From: Maylandia zebra
Taxonomy: Eukaryota; Chordata; Actinopteri; Cichliformes; Cichlidae
Length of the DNA stretch: 64,000 bases
Reading direction: 5' to 3'
NCBI RefSeq assembly: GCF_041146795.1
Contig: NC_135169.1
Span: 12,423,585-12,487,584, forward strand
The notes below the pieces were generated by a model. It searched no databases. It worked only from the letters and a program-made list of their open reading frames with translations, and was not told where the DNA came from. Positions 36,743-48,936 of the stretch are shown here, one piece after another (positions within the stretch are counted from its first letter, which is position 1; the number at the start of each line of letters is the position of its first letter). The position numbers and the translations under genes are program-made.

Positions 36743-37440
36743 ATGCCTCAATTCCGCTTGCTGCTCTCAGAAATGTCTGCTGAGCACCATGACCTGCTAT
36801 TGCACAATGATGTCAGGCGGCTGTCCAAAGGCAGGTCACTGGATCATGTCTGTGATCTCAAAGAGATCATAACTTTTCTCTGCAACAGCAGGCAAAAAAA
36901 ACCAGACTTGAATCGCATAATGGACAACAGCTTCATGGCCGGTGTCTGCTTTCTGAACGACATATTCAAACACCTGAATGACCTCAATGTGGGACTACAA
37001 GGCAGAGGCAAAACTGTCACGGAACTTGTGGAACAGATGCGTGCATTCCAAGTCAAGCTGAACCTTTTCGCAGCTGACTTGAGCACAGGCCGGTAGCTGC
37101 ATTTTCCAACACTCCGCAAACGTATCTCATCACCGGCACAAGTCACGGATGTGATGACTGATTTCATTGCGAGGTTGAAAGAGAACTTTTCTGGTCGATT
37201 AGATGGACTTGCTTTACCCACAGAGGTGATGAGTTTTTCCAGAGACCCATTTAGTGTTTCAACAGAAGGCGACTTGTCCGTCAGAGCAAAGGAGGCCGTC
37301 CTTCCACTGACGAGGGGAAGTTCATACTGGAACTTGTTGACATGCAGTCATCCTAACGAACCTGCACTGACATCTTATGAGCCAAAAGTTGGTGATATTG
37401 TTCAGAAAAAAAAGTCACTTCTCCCATTAATAATGTCAGG
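36743..37440 (+). mobile_element. hAT transposase fragment (Charlie/GTF2IRD2-type)
   Basis: Reads HNDVRRLSKGRSLDHVCDL, CNSRQKKPDLNRIMD, VCFLNDIFKHLNDLNVGLQG, then a stop at 37096 and LHFPTLRKRISSPAQVTDVM, LPTEVMSFSRDPFSVSTEG. This matches the central and C-terminal dimerisation part of hAT transposases also found in host-domesticated relatives. The stop codon and frameshift near 37300 mark it as dead. Confidence 0.75.
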
Positions 37441-37444
37441 GTAA

Positions 37445-38094
37445 CTGTAACTTACATATCAACATAATGTGGAATGTCAAACAGGCCATGACTAATTACA
37501 GGGGTTCATATAAAACAAAACTGTATTACCTCAGTGTGCAGCAGTAAATGTTGTATTCTTATGAGTTACTGCTCTGGGTTTGAGCACTGATAGCTTTGAT
37601 AGGATTGACTGTTCTATTTTAATTCTGTTAAATGCACTTTAAGATGTGTCTGGGTCACCATAGTATTTTTTTTAAAGGGAACTTTCAAAATGCATTTCAA
37701 TCTTGTTTGTTCAATCTAGCTTCTACCTGAGATATGTGTCACAAATGCTGCTGATAAGAATCATTTCAAGTAGTTTCCACTTTTAGCTGTCCCATTGACT
37801 AGATTATCTGTCATTCCACATCTGCTTTTGTATCTGCATTTCATCTCCTCCACCTGTTGGGCTTAAACCAGAATTGACTTTGTTTTAAATGACAATGAGT
37901 GCCTTTAAATAAATGTTCTCTTTTAGATTCATGCACAACACTGAACAGCTGTAACATGTACTCTCAGACAGACACACAACAACAACAACACACCTTATTT
38001 ATATTGCACTTTTATTAACAATGTTACAAAGTGCTTCCCAGAAAGAAAATTATAATATATAAAAATAAAGGAAATTGTTAAAAAGATAACAATT
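37445..38094. other. No supported gene
   Basis: AT-rich spacer downstream of receptor B's stop and left of the SINE at 38095; includes a short (CAA)n run near 37978. Nothing else recognised. Confidence 0.4.
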
Positions 38095-38406
38095 GTGGTG
38101 ATTGTGGCTCAAGAGTTGGAAGTTCGCCTTGTAATCGGAAGGTTGCTGGTTCGAGCCCCGGCTTGGACAGTCTCGGTCGTTGTGTCCTTGGGCAAGACAC
38201 TTCACCCGTTGCCTACTGGTGGTGGTCAGAGGGCCCGGTGGCGCCAGTGTCTGGCAGCCTCGCCTCTGTCAATGCGCCCCAGGGTGGCTGTGGCTACAAT
38301 GTAGCTTGCCATCACCAGTGTGTGAATGGGTGGGTGACTGGATGTGTAAAGCGCTTTGGGGTCCTTAGGGAATAATAAAGCGCTATACAAATACAGGCCA
38401 TTTACC
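38095..38406 (+). repeat. tRNA-derived SINE-like repeat, copy 4
   Basis: Near full-length copy with box A-like and box B-like elements (GGTTCGAGCCCC) and the standard AATACAGGCCATTTACC end, just 3' of receptor B. Confidence 0.82.
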
Positions 38407-38619
38407 ATAAAAAACAGATATACAGTACATTAAAGGCCATTAAAATTATTATCTAATGGGAGAGAAAAAAGCAAAACCCACTGAGAAATTCTTTCTGAAG
38501 CAAATATAAACTCAGACTATCAGGATTATTGCTTTGAATTCAAAATCTTCTCCTTTTCACTCAAAGTGACTTCGAGTTTTTAAGAGACTTTAAAGAGAAA
38601 AACAGCTAAAGAGCTGCTG

Positions 38620-39041
38620 TTAAGATTTTAGAGCTGTGGCTGAATTTGGATTAACATTATTGTAGTCAGAGCTCTCCTCTGGGTCACCACATCGCCCTGT
38701 TGAGATGATCAAATGAAAGCATTTCAAAACAAACTCCCTCTGTTTTGTCCACAAATGCATTTATTATCAGTGAGAATAATTACCAATGTATATTTTGCAT
38801 TTCAAATCTCACATTTTGTGCACTCACTTGTCTTGTTAATGACTTCGAGCTGAATCACAGATGTGACATTGGCGTAATCACCTTCTGCTGGACCTGAAAT
38901 AATAATCTGATTGACTTTAATGATAAACAGAGTTATTGTATAATCATCCAGCTTCCACAAGCTCTGTATTAATGAAAGTGTAAATTTTACCATTTTCAGT
39001 GTTTTCACACCTTCTGACTGTCTCATAGACACAACGACCAC
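38620..39041 (-). CDS. Receptor B cytoplasmic tail exons
   Basis: Three small phase-1 exons, 38991-39041, 38828-38893 and 38620-38696, with donors GTAAAA and GTGAGT. The stop TAA is at 38620-38622. They hold all three tail tyrosines; the last exon carries SSDYNNV. No polyadenylation signal is obvious in the 200 bases after the stop. Confidence 0.8.
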
Positions 39042-40669
39042 CTGCAGGTCAGAGAAAATCAGTCACCTCATGTCTGTGATACTAATTGAAACACAAATAT
39101 TCTTGCAAATAACGTTTATATTAAAAGCTGCAGCAGATGTAATAAGTACAGTCTTGTTGCAAATAGGATCAGAATATTTAAAACTACATGACAAACTAAC
39201 CATGAAGAAGAGAGGAGTACACTTGCTGCTGATCTTCACCTTTATTAAAATATACAATAATACTTTTACTTTTACATGAAGCTCATGATGCATTTGTGTC
39301 TTTGAATGATAAAGAGTTTGTAGTAAGTAAAGGAAAAGTGCTCACTGTTGGTCGTTGTGCAGCGATACAACAAGAGCAGGAGAATAATAATGAGAGAGAC
39401 TCCACAAACCAGTCCAACCATCAACCACACAGGAGATGAAGAGCTGTCAGCTCCTGACACAGTTACTGTAACACAAACAATAAAGCTTAATTATATTTTA
39501 TATTTCATAACATCAGTTTATAAAATATCTAGTTCATCTATTTTCTTTGACTAGAAATCACTTTGAATCAGCGTCTCCTATGACTTTACTCCGCACAATG
39601 AACACATCAACACAAGCCCAGTCTCTTAAATTTCCTCTTAAAATGTTGACTTCATTAAATCGGCTTTACAAACTTTTATTATATAAACATGTCAAACAGT
39701 CAAACAGAACTAATTGTGAATTTATGTTGATTTGGAGATTTGCTGAAAATGATTGTTTCACATTCATAATCCCACCTAGTCTCCCCTCCTTGGATCACAT
39801 TCCTGACACTGATTCTCTAGACTCCACATTTTACATGACTATTCATGTTCAACCATTTCCAATAAGATCATTATTACAATGCCAAAGAGGTTACCATGAG
39901 ATATGATGCTGTTTATCTTCATAGTAATCCGCAATCATCTATCTATTCAACATTGTTGCTGAATACAAACTCACCAGTTGTGTTAATGTGAACTTCTTGG
40001 CTGTCCTCTGTGTAGTAAACTGGGTTTCCTCTTCCTCCTCTGCACCTGTAGAGTCCTTCCTGTGAGACACTGATTTGTCCATTTGATGGGGAGACAACAT
40101 CCACTGTGGTATTATCTCTGTACCAGTAGTATTTCCATCCAGATGATGATGATGGGTTCACAGAGCAGGTCAGGGTCACACTGCCCCCTACTGGAACAGT
40201 TGTGTTATCAGCTCTCAGTTTGGCCTTTGGTTTATCTGCAGTTCAGTTTAGAAAAAGAACAAACAAATAAATGACTGAATCTAAATAATTTAAAAAAACT
40301 AGATGGAAATGGTGAACATGACCAAATTTTGATGACAAGATAAAATAAACTATAAACTCATTTTTATCAACACTGTGAAAGTTTTCTTAGCTGTATTTAA
40401 AAAAGTAATTTGTCATGGTCTGGTGACTCCCTGTTTATGAATGAATGAATGAAATTCATATTTGTCACATGCTGTTGCCTGCAGTCAAAATGGACCTCTT
40501 CCGACCATACATATATTACACAAACATCACATTACAGGTCAGTATAGGTAGCATTTAAGAAAAACAATGAAAATACACAACATCGGGGACAGGAGGAGAA
40601 AAAAAGGACTCTACTCAGACTGGGCTCCACTAGGAGAGCAGTCTGTGTGTGTCTGTGTCAGTTGCATGA

Positions 40670-40752
<83 letters not shown>

Positions 40753-41153
40753 CAGTCGGGAGAGTTGGAGGTACCAAATTTCCTTTTTTTTTTTTTTTTT
40801 TTTGATTGCCTTCTTGCGAACGCCGTCTGTTTTCCACATTCTGCAACGGTAAAATACGACTTTGAGGCGGATATTTGTTTTACCAAATGGACAATTGCTG
40901 TTGACAAAACTCGCCTCATGGTTGACTCTTTTCCACAGAGGGGGGGTGCTTTAATAAACTTATTCGAAAATGAGCTTTTTTCCACTAAGACTTATTTTAT
41001 TGGGAGATGTACGAAATTATTTACCGGGTTACAAGCAATGATAATATCGGCTGTTGACTCCTCAGCGTCATCATTTTCTATCTATTGAGAAAACCTATTG
41101 TAAAAGTATTGAAGAAAAAAACTCTTCCGCCGTCTCACTCCTCCTTGGCCCGC

Positions 41154-41209
<56 letters not shown>

Positions 41210-44200
41210 GCCTGGTAAATGGTAAATGGCCTGTATTTGTATAGCGCTTTACTTGGTCCCTATGGACCTCAAAGCGCTTTACACATCCAGTCATCCACCC
41301 ATTCACACACACATTCACACACATTGGTGATGGCAAGCTACATTGTAGCCACAGCCACCCTGGGGCGCACTGACAGAGGCGAGGCTGCCGGACACTGGCG
41401 CCACTGGGCCCTCTGACCACCACCAGTAGGCAACGGGTGAAGTGTCTTACACCTGAGTGCTTCCTGAGAGCAAAACTTTGTAATGAGAAAAATTACTGTA
41501 GTAATGTGTCTGTAATAAACTGAGGCCATTTTCTGGTCTTTGGTTCGGCTTCTATGACCTGAATAAAGGTGCAGCATCTGGTGCTCATGAGGCCAAACAT
41601 CTTTCCTGAAAATCTGCACAAACCTCAAACCAAAATACATAAAAAGAACTGGCGACAATTACAGAAGCATAGCCCCTGATAATTACAGTTCTTCATTTTA
41701 AACCCAAGCTTCAAATTTGCCTCTATTTCCCAGAATGCAACACTGTGCTATTTTTAAAAAGAGACGTTTACTTCCAGTGGAAACACAAAGCCTTAATGTA
41801 GGGATAAAGGAAAATCTAAACAGCTTCCTAAGAAAGTCAAAACTCGATGGACAAAAGTTTTTCTATAGTAAAGAAACTTTTTTGTACAATTTGTAAACAG
41901 TAATCTGTATCCACATGTAAAACATGCATTAAAATATATTTATTTATATTTCACAGAGAATCCATTGTCTGTTATTTGGTTTTGTCATTATTTTTTATAC
42001 AGAAGTCATAAATATGTATGTAGTTATTTTGTGTATTTATTTTGTATTTGAAAGCTTTTATTTTCTTTGTGACCTTTGACTTCCCACACATGTCATTTCC
42101 TGTAGTTTTGAAGGAGGCCCTGCTGGGGAGAGATGAGATTATGCTAATGATCCTGTTACAGAGGTTAAGCACAGTAAAAGTGCTAAATGGTTCTAATCTT
42201 TGTTGCTGTACTCATAGACACTGCCTTATACTGAGCAGGTGGCTGTTTGCTCTCCTTCCTGCTCTCTTTTTCAAAGCTGTGCATGTAGAAGCCCAATCAC
42301 ATGAAGTTGCTGAACTTAATTAATTTTCATTTAAACAGTGTTGGAGAATAAACTCGCCTCAGCAGGCAAAGCAACTGCTAACTCTGCTGCTGAGTTTGCA
42401 GCAACAGTGTGAGGCCAGACCAGCTACACACAGTGAAATGAAATGGCTTCTTTCTTTGGCCTTGATCCCCCAAATTTCATAAACTGTGTCCTGGTGGTTT
42501 TAATGTGACCTCACTGAAAGACAAACAGACTGAAGAACTGCTGGTATCACTGCTGTGATTGTGCTTTCTGCTCTCAGTGTGGCTCTGACTCTGACTGGTA
42601 CCAAACACAAGGTTATAATCTCACACAGGTAATCTGTCTTAGTTCAAAACTACACAACAGACGCAATTGATTTGTTATTTATTCATTAAAAATGTCATTC
42701 TTTATATTCTCCTTTAATGAATCATTGTGGAGTCACAGTGCACTCAGTTGTGAGTCTGTTTGCACAGTGAGTTTGTTGGAGGGTCTGAATTGTTTCTTGA
42801 TGTCGAGTTTAAAACAGGAAACAGGAAACTTCAGTTTGAATCATAGACCAACTCACATGAAACTGTCAGTGTGAAGGCATCACTCCATCCTGTTAAGAGA
42901 TAGTCACTGCTACCCCGACATCTGTAGTCTCCACTGTGGGACACTGAAACTCTGCTGATCCTGTATTCACTGGATGTTGGAGGGCTGTTTGTGTTGGGTG
43001 CTGTCCATTCATATTTCCACACCTTTCCTTCACCTCCCTGAATCTCACATCTGACAGTGACTGTCTCACCAGTGAATATCTGAGACCAGGATGGCTGCAG
43101 CGTCACATCAGTCCTGTTGGAAACTTTCCACAGCAAAATTCCTCAATTAGGACACAAAAGGAATGAATTAACATTTTCATTTCAAATAAAAAACAGTATT
43201 ATCAAATATTATAACCCCATTATTGTTTATTATTTATTAACTTTACAACAGTTTATATTATCAGAAATAACTTGGCAGGTTGGGGCCGTAAATCACTTTG
43301 TAACATAAGTTTTTGTCATAATATTATCCCCCTCTGATCTCCAAACTTTGGGGAATCCATGTTGTTTTATTTCTTATGACATTTTTAAACTCACCAGTTT
43401 CCTGAATGGTGACTGGATCACTTTCTACTATGAGTAAATTTGTCCCTTTTATACGTCCTCTGCAGTTGTAGATGCCGCCTTTAGAGGTCACCAGTTCTCT
43501 CTTTGATTCACCAGCTACTGCGAACTTCTGGTTAGAGTTTAAACGGGGTTCTCTGAACCACTCATATTCAAAGTCAGCAGAGTACTTCACATCACAGGTC
43601 AGTGTCACACTGCCCCCTGCTGGTATAGTTAATCTGTCTGCTGTCAGAGTGGCCTTCACTCCAAGGTCTGTAATTTAGAAAAAGATCAAAAGAATAAAAT
43701 TGTTGCTCTGAATGTTTGATGCAAACTTAAATAATGTGAATCATCTTTTGCAGCCACACAATTCGACACACTGAACATCTACAGAGACTTTGGAGTGACG
43801 TGTTAAACAGCTTCTAATCAAAACACCAAATGAGGGATGAAGGTAACAAACTCTATGCTGAGCTCAGAGCAGCATTTGGTTACCATGTTCATGTTGGTTT
43901 TTCCTTTAATTTGTCATCTGTGTGGAGCTTTTGATAATTATCATATTTACAGCTTCATAAGGTAATCAAAAAAAAAAAGCTGTATAATCCAGCATACAAT
44001 CCAACAACATAACTCAGTGAGATAATCTGCACTACACACACTGTTGATATTTTCAGATCAGATAAACATGAAAAGAAAATCCACATGTATGAAGCCACAG
44101 CTCTTCAACAAATATACAGGTTGTATCGTGGGTGTGTGTTTGAGTGCTCACACAGTTAAAATGGTTATATTAACATTTTAACCAATAATCTCAATGAAAT

Positions 44201-44658
44201 GTTTGATTTATGATACAAAATATAACACAGACGAGCAAAACAGGAGAAGCTAAATACTAGTTAAGATCAACACGTATGATATAAATGGAAGAAAAAACTG
44301 TTTCTCACCTTCAGTGTTTCCATGTCTGACTGTACTGAGCACTAAAATAATGAATGAAACATCATCAGACATTATACAACTGACAAAATCACAATAAATA
44401 TATAAACTGAGGCTTTTTAAATCTTCACATGGTACAGTTATCATCAAATTTATGTTTCTATTAGCTGTGAAACCGGCTGGAAACATGAAAAAAAACTAGT
44501 CTGCTGTGTTGAAGCTGTCAGGTAAACAGGTTAAAGCAGTGATACACTGTAATTGTCACCAGTGAGAAACATTTTCCTTCATCACTGCCATTCAAACAGT
44601 AAAGGTGTGTATTGTACTCACAGAATAACCCCAGCAAACAGAGCAAAGAGTGCCCCAT
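38620..44658 (-). CDS. Receptor B: three-Ig Fc-receptor-like transmembrane protein
   Basis: Complete gene. Exons: 44622-44658, 44309-44341, 43395-43667, 42857-43123, 39975-40235, 39346-39465, 38991-39041, 38828-38893, 38620-38696. Joined length 1,185 bases = 394 codons plus TAA, with every phase matching. Layout: split signal peptide (1-23), Ig1 (24-114), Ig2 (115-203), Ig3 (204-290), transmembrane helix about 301-325 and a 65-residue tail with tyrosines near 336 (CVYETV), 354 (GDYANV) and 381 (SDYNNV). SDYNNV fits an ITIM, and YANV and YNNV also fit the Grb2 SH2 site YxN. Role: leukocyte surface receptor, ligand unknown. Family FCRL/LITR-like. A ~2.6-kb intron between Ig2 and Ig3 holds a retroposon, two GT microsatellites and a SINE. 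Confidence 0.85.
39346..39465 (-). CDS. Receptor B transmembrane exon
   Basis: 120 bases: a short stalk (TVSGADSSSSPV), a hydrophobic helix WLMVGLVCGVSLIIILLLLL and basic stop-transfer YRC. No charged residue within the membrane, so partner adaptors such as FcR-gamma are not predicted. Acceptor TTACAG is intact; compare receptor A, where it is lost. Confidence 0.85.
39975..40235 (-). CDS. Receptor B Ig3 exon
   Basis: 261-base Ig exon: TLTCSVNPSSSSGWKYYWYR and YRCRGGRGNPVYYTEDSQ. Same type as receptor A Ig9 (52590-52868), 18 bases shorter in the C-C' region. Confidence 0.85.
40440..40670 (-). mobile_element. Second copy of the 7231-8340 retroposon, 5'-truncated
   Basis: From the ATTC-repeat tail at 40440 (complement of GAATGAATGAATGA) the sequence tracks 7231-7480 of the first copy (CACATGC, ACATCACATTACAGG, GGGACAGGAGG, CTACTCAGAC). 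It ends at a GT microsatellite. The protein-coding part is absent. Confidence 0.65.
40673..40746. repeat. (GT)n microsatellite
   Basis: About 72 bases of uninterrupted TG repeat ending in GCGCGCGC; the long VCVCVC/THTHTH reading frames here are artefacts of it. Confidence 0.95.
40747..41154. other. Unexplained segment between two GT microsatellites
   Basis: Starts with a T-run (40783-40803) and contains a plus-strand open frame to 41088 (for example TVKYDFEADICFTKWTIAVD) that I cannot assign, and on the other strand a frame ending before an A-run. Possibly a short retrocopy in minus orientation. No family recognised. Confidence 0.35.
41155..41206. repeat. (GT)n microsatellite
   Basis: About 50 bases of GT repeat after CCGCGG. 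Confidence 0.95.
41216..41450 (-). repeat. SINE-like repeat, copy 5, 5'-truncated
   Basis: Minus-orientation body from AATGGCCTGTATTTGTATAG to GGCAACGGGTGAAGTGTCTT; the tRNA-like head is missing. Confidence 0.8.
41451..42856. other. Intron of receptor B, no gene seen
   Basis: Ordinary AT-rich intronic sequence between the Ig2 exon and the SINE. No splice-consistent open exon or recognisable element. Confidence 0.45.
42857..43123 (-). CDS. Receptor B Ig2 exon (QGGEG type, mosaic)
   Basis: 267 bases. The start (VTLQPSWSQIFTGETVTVRC) mixes the Ig8-type QPSW/VTVRC with Ig4-type SQIFTGET; the rest (WKYEWTAPNTNSPPTSSEYR ... AFTLTVS) is the Ig4 type. Acceptor GGAAAG. Confidence 0.85.
43395..43667 (-). 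CDS. Receptor B Ig1 exon
   Basis: 273 bases: VTLTCDVKYSADFEYEWFRE and YNCRGRIKGTNLLIVESDPV. Nearest relative in the window is receptor C D1. Confidence 0.85.
44309..44658 (-). CDS. Receptor B leader exons
   Basis: 44622-44658 (ATG at 44658; MGHSLLCLLGLF; donor GTGAGT) and 44309-44341 (acceptor TTTTAG; LLSTVRHGNTEG; donor GTGAGA). The start is chosen because the same position is ATG in receptors A and C and opens the hydrophobic leader. Confidence 0.87.
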
Positions 44659-44659
44659 C

Positions 44660-45783
44660 CTCACGTCCAGCCCTGCACGCTGATCTGCATCTAATCTCAA
44701 AGGTTTCGACTTTGCATTGATAAAGAGAAGCTGCACTTAATGTCGATAAGACCAGAGTTTATATTCAGCGCCTCCTTCTATCACCTCTCTGTGCTTCCTT
44801 CCTTTTATACAAACCTCAAACAGCTCCTGTAGCTTTGACCACAGCAGTCATGTGACGTGTTCATGTTCAAACTTTTTCTTGTTTTGTGATACACAAGTGT
44901 CTTTCAACCCTATTTAACAAAGTTTTTGCTTTTTTTTTCTCAGTTAGTTTCTGTTTAAATTTATTTTATTTACTTTGCTTTACATATCCAAGAAACTCTG
45001 TTTTTGGAAAAAAAAATACTGAAGTACCTTTCTTGTACTTAAAGTGCAAAAACTGAACAAAAACATACAGAAATGTAAGCTTGTTGTTAAACCTTCTCAA
45101 ATTTTGGTTTTCAGTTATCAGTTTTGAATAATTTAACTTTGGTTTGATTTACAGATTTCTCCATCACAGACCAAACTCCTCCTGGATGGAGCAGCTTAAT
45201 GTAACTGCAGAGTCCAGCAGACAGATAAATATGAGTGAAGCATAAAGGTTTGGTTACAAAACCATCATGTGTTACAAGTTACGATTTTGAGGGTAGAAAT
45301 AGAAATTATTTTTATTTAATTCACACATAGATGCATTTTTAAAGCACATCCATACAGAGACTGAAAGGCAGCTGCTTTCCAGTGTGAGAAACAAACTTTT
45401 CATATTTTCCCACAAAGATTTTATTTTCTTTATTGTGTCATCACCACAATGATGCTACTTTTGTCTGTTTTCACACACTGCCATGCATACTTTAATGTAG
45501 CATTGATAACTATTGCTATTATTTCAGTACAGGCAGGTCACATAAACATGTGTAATGCTCACAAAGATCAAAGTGAAATTTCCACTGTGCTCTTTGTCTG
45601 AATTCCTTGTCTGAAAACTCTCTGCTGTGAGCTGATAACATAAAACTACACAACTGCTAAACTGAAGACTTCAGGCTGAAACCACAGGCTGCATTTCCTC
45701 CTTTCATGGTGATACAGCCACAAACCATGAGGTCAGCCAGTAGATAAATATAAACCTGTGACAGAATAGACAAGGACCAAGGA

Positions 45784-45852
<69 letters not shown>

Positions 45853-47088
45853 GATGCATCGTAGCTGCACAGGAGGAATAAAATGTTGATCTGTATTGTC
45901 ACATTTGCAGTTTGATGTGTTATTATTGTTTGGTATTGCTGCTTGAATGAAACAGTCACTTTACTGGTGTGAATTTATTGGAGTTTTATTTCAGCATTTT
46001 AAAAGTTTTAAATAAATTAAAAACATAAAACATTCGTAACGTGTAAAACCTTTCAAAAGATGAATTAAGAGACACAAACATGAGTCCAAAGCAACCTGCA
46101 CAGGTCCCTAACAGCTCAAAATGTTTTCACATCTTTAACTGAGGGTGTTGATTTTGACTGTACACTGTGTGTCCAGACACATGATGTCTGTGCTGCGAAG
46201 TAAAACAGAACGAGGGCTGTAACAGCAGCACAATAATCACACACTCAGGGTAAACACATAAAAACACTTTCAGCATTAAAAAAATCTTTAATGACCTGAA
46301 TCATTGCTGAGAAAAATTACATAAAAATACACAATAACATTAAGCTGTGAAGAGCTGCATGTGAAAACAATATTGGGCCGTTCACCTCTTCTGCTTCTCC
46401 TTCATTAGTGCCTGAAAACCAATATGAAGGTGTTTTATTATCACCTACGCAGCTGAAATGGTAAATAAGACTCCTACACTTTCCTATAAACGTCACAGTT
46501 AATGAAGCCTTTTTTCTTAATCTATAAAATAAGGTTTCTTTCTTTCTTGTTTCCCTGTTGTCTTCACTTGATCCACTTTGCTTCTGTCTGCCTCTGTGTC
46601 CCACCTTTACTGACATTTATTTAATAATTTTAGTGCTTTTACTTCAAGTTTATAGTGTCATCTCCACGCCCACCGTGTCTTGTTTAAGTGTCTATTTTGC
46701 CAAAGTGTCTGACATTTTATTTCCCTTAATATCCACATGTGCTGGAACACAAATGAGTCTGATTTAATGCCGTGCATGTTTCTCTGTTTTCACACAGGTG
46801 AAGTCAGCTGAAATGAAAGAAGTGTTGGAAAGTCTTTTCCTTCAGCACAGCACAGAGCAGGTATAAATAAATACTAATCTATAGGAGGAGTGTTGGTGAC
46901 CACACTGGCACCCAGTGGGGCATCACTAGTGTTTAGATGCTGTTTTGTTTCTCCTCATCACTTGCTAGAAAGTAGGAGGTGTCTCTGCGCTAGTAGAGCA
47001 GTAATGTGCCTGTTGTACAATGTAAGTACAATGATAAGCTTAAATGAATGTTTTAGGTCTGATGTTTCTGAAATTCTTGTGAGATCAG
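44660..47088. other. Spacer between receptors A and B
   Basis: No gene recognised. Contains an (AC)n microsatellite at 45785-45847. The upstream promoter of receptor B should lie just right of 44658, but I cannot pin a TATA box. Confidence 0.5.
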
Positions 47089-47092
47089 TTAA

Positions 47093-48004
47093 CCCTTTAA
47101 GACCTACCATAGAACCAAGTCCGCCAGAGCTTATATTATATTTTTACATGCTGTGGAGCCATTTTTGGGAGCATTTTAAGTTGCTATACATCAATACAAC
47201 CATTATAGCCCAGATTTTAATAATATGTATTCATTAAGTGCATAGTAATTACATAAATTGCAAAAAAGTGCAAGAAACTACAAAAAAATCGTTTTTGCTT
47301 TTTTAACATATATTTGTAGTTAGAGAAATTTAAGAGGCTTATCCCTCAAAACTGTAAATACAAAAAAGTTGCACAAAATAGTTTCCCACCACAGGAAATT
47401 TATTTTGAGTGTCTTCATAGTTTTATTTTTGAAATACACCAATTTTTATACACTGCAGGAAAAACGAAAATAAATATCATACTGCAAATTTGTAAAAAAG
47501 CAGCATATGCATCAAAATAAACTATTTCCAGCAGTGCAATATGAGTCCTAAGCATCCCAGAAACGACACAGAAAGTCATAAAGTCAAAGATAACTTTTAA
47601 AAAGAGCAGTATAGGCCCTGAGGCCCTGATCGCAAAAAAGACTACATTTCCGCGAAAATGACGTCACTTCCGGTTTCGGGCAGGTAATGGCGGAAATGCA
47701 AAAGTTCGCGCTGACATCTATTCCAACGTAGGAAGTGTTATGAACAGCTGATCGGATCGGCAAAGCGTGTTTCTGGAATATTATGTTTTTGTTGCTGCAA
47801 GCGCTTTTTATGCAGGTTTTGCAAAGCTTTATGTGGAAGGAAACTGTGACCTAGGACAAGCTGATGGCATCAGATGTAAGTACAACTCCTCCGGTTTCAT
47901 ATGCAAAAAAAATTTTTGCGCTAGCTTACGTGGTTGCAGTGCTACTGGGATTTAAAAATAGTTACGCAAAACAGAGCGTGCCCGCTCCGATCGGCTGTAA
48001 AGGG
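47093..48004. mobile_element. piggyBac-like non-autonomous element
   Basis: 912 bp between two TTAA tetranucleotides (47089-47092 and 48005-48008), with inverted ends CCCTTTA...TAAAGGG. TTAA target sites and CCC/GGG ends are the piggyBac hallmark. No transposase; internal sequence includes CGCGAAAATGACGTCACTTC near 47651. Confidence 0.78.
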
Positions 48005-48672
48005 TTAATGATGTAAATGGAGTGGAGTGCAAAATTATAATACTGCGACTTCTCTGAGTCGTGCTGACCATGATTGATGCAGAGCTCTGTGATGTTCTGT
48101 CTCCATCTTTCATATGAGATTTATCACATCTACAAGTTATCTTTTCCTTTGACTTCATCCTGTGACAGCAGCACACAGAGAGCTTCTCTCTGTAAATGTT
48201 CTACTTCAGTCCTCTGTGTCAGATACATGCAGACTGCTGTCATGCTCTGAACTGTTAGTGACCGCTTTGCAAATAATACTCACATCTGCTTATTTCAGGT
48301 TTGCATGATAACGCAGTTACAACCCGCTTGTTTTGTTAGTCTGTCAATAATCTCATACAGGAAACAAAAATCAAAGATAAAATGTTCAAATGTAAAAAAA
48401 AATTATTTCTACCTTCTAACTAAAAGATGCGAAAAATGATCAGAAACACAAAAATATACATGAAATACATTCAAATATATTCACTGCCTATGATATAATT
48501 CTTATTTATATAATGTAAACAAACACAGTTAAAGTATTTGTTGGTGCCCATATCAGTATTTACTTGTGAAACACTGCAAACACTGACTTTAAGTTGTGCT
48601 GTCAGATACTAAAGATCACATATTTCACACTTTGTTCTCACTGCTGTTGGAACATGTTAGATACATTCAAGG

Positions 48673-48678
48673 TTTATT
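48673..48678 (-). promoter_or_regulatory. Polyadenylation signals of receptor A
   Basis: AATAAA on the minus strand at 48673-48678, and another at 48729-48734, 200-265 bases after the receptor A stop codon. Either could end the message. Confidence 0.5.
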
Positions 48679-48936
48679 ACAAAATCTTTAATAAAAAACT
48701 GAATATAAAGAGCACGAATACACCTGCATTTATTTATGCTATAAGAGAGCAATATGTCTGATATTATGATGTAATATTGTAACTGTACATAAAGCTGAGA
48801 ATGTCTGATATTTGGGCAGCAGAGGAGCAAGAGTGGCTTCATAAAAAGCTTCTTCTTGGCTTTGCTGCTACAGCTCTCCTCACTGACCTGTAAGACAAGC
48901 ACAAAGAGACAAAGTGATTTCCAACATGTAAAGATA

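Noticed and set aside
40567-41088. 173-codon plus-strand frame and matching minus-strand frames
   Set aside because: The middle is a translated GT microsatellite (VCVCVC / THTHTH) and a poly-T run.
45657-45959. 100-codon minus-strand frame
   Set aside because: Created by an AC microsatellite.
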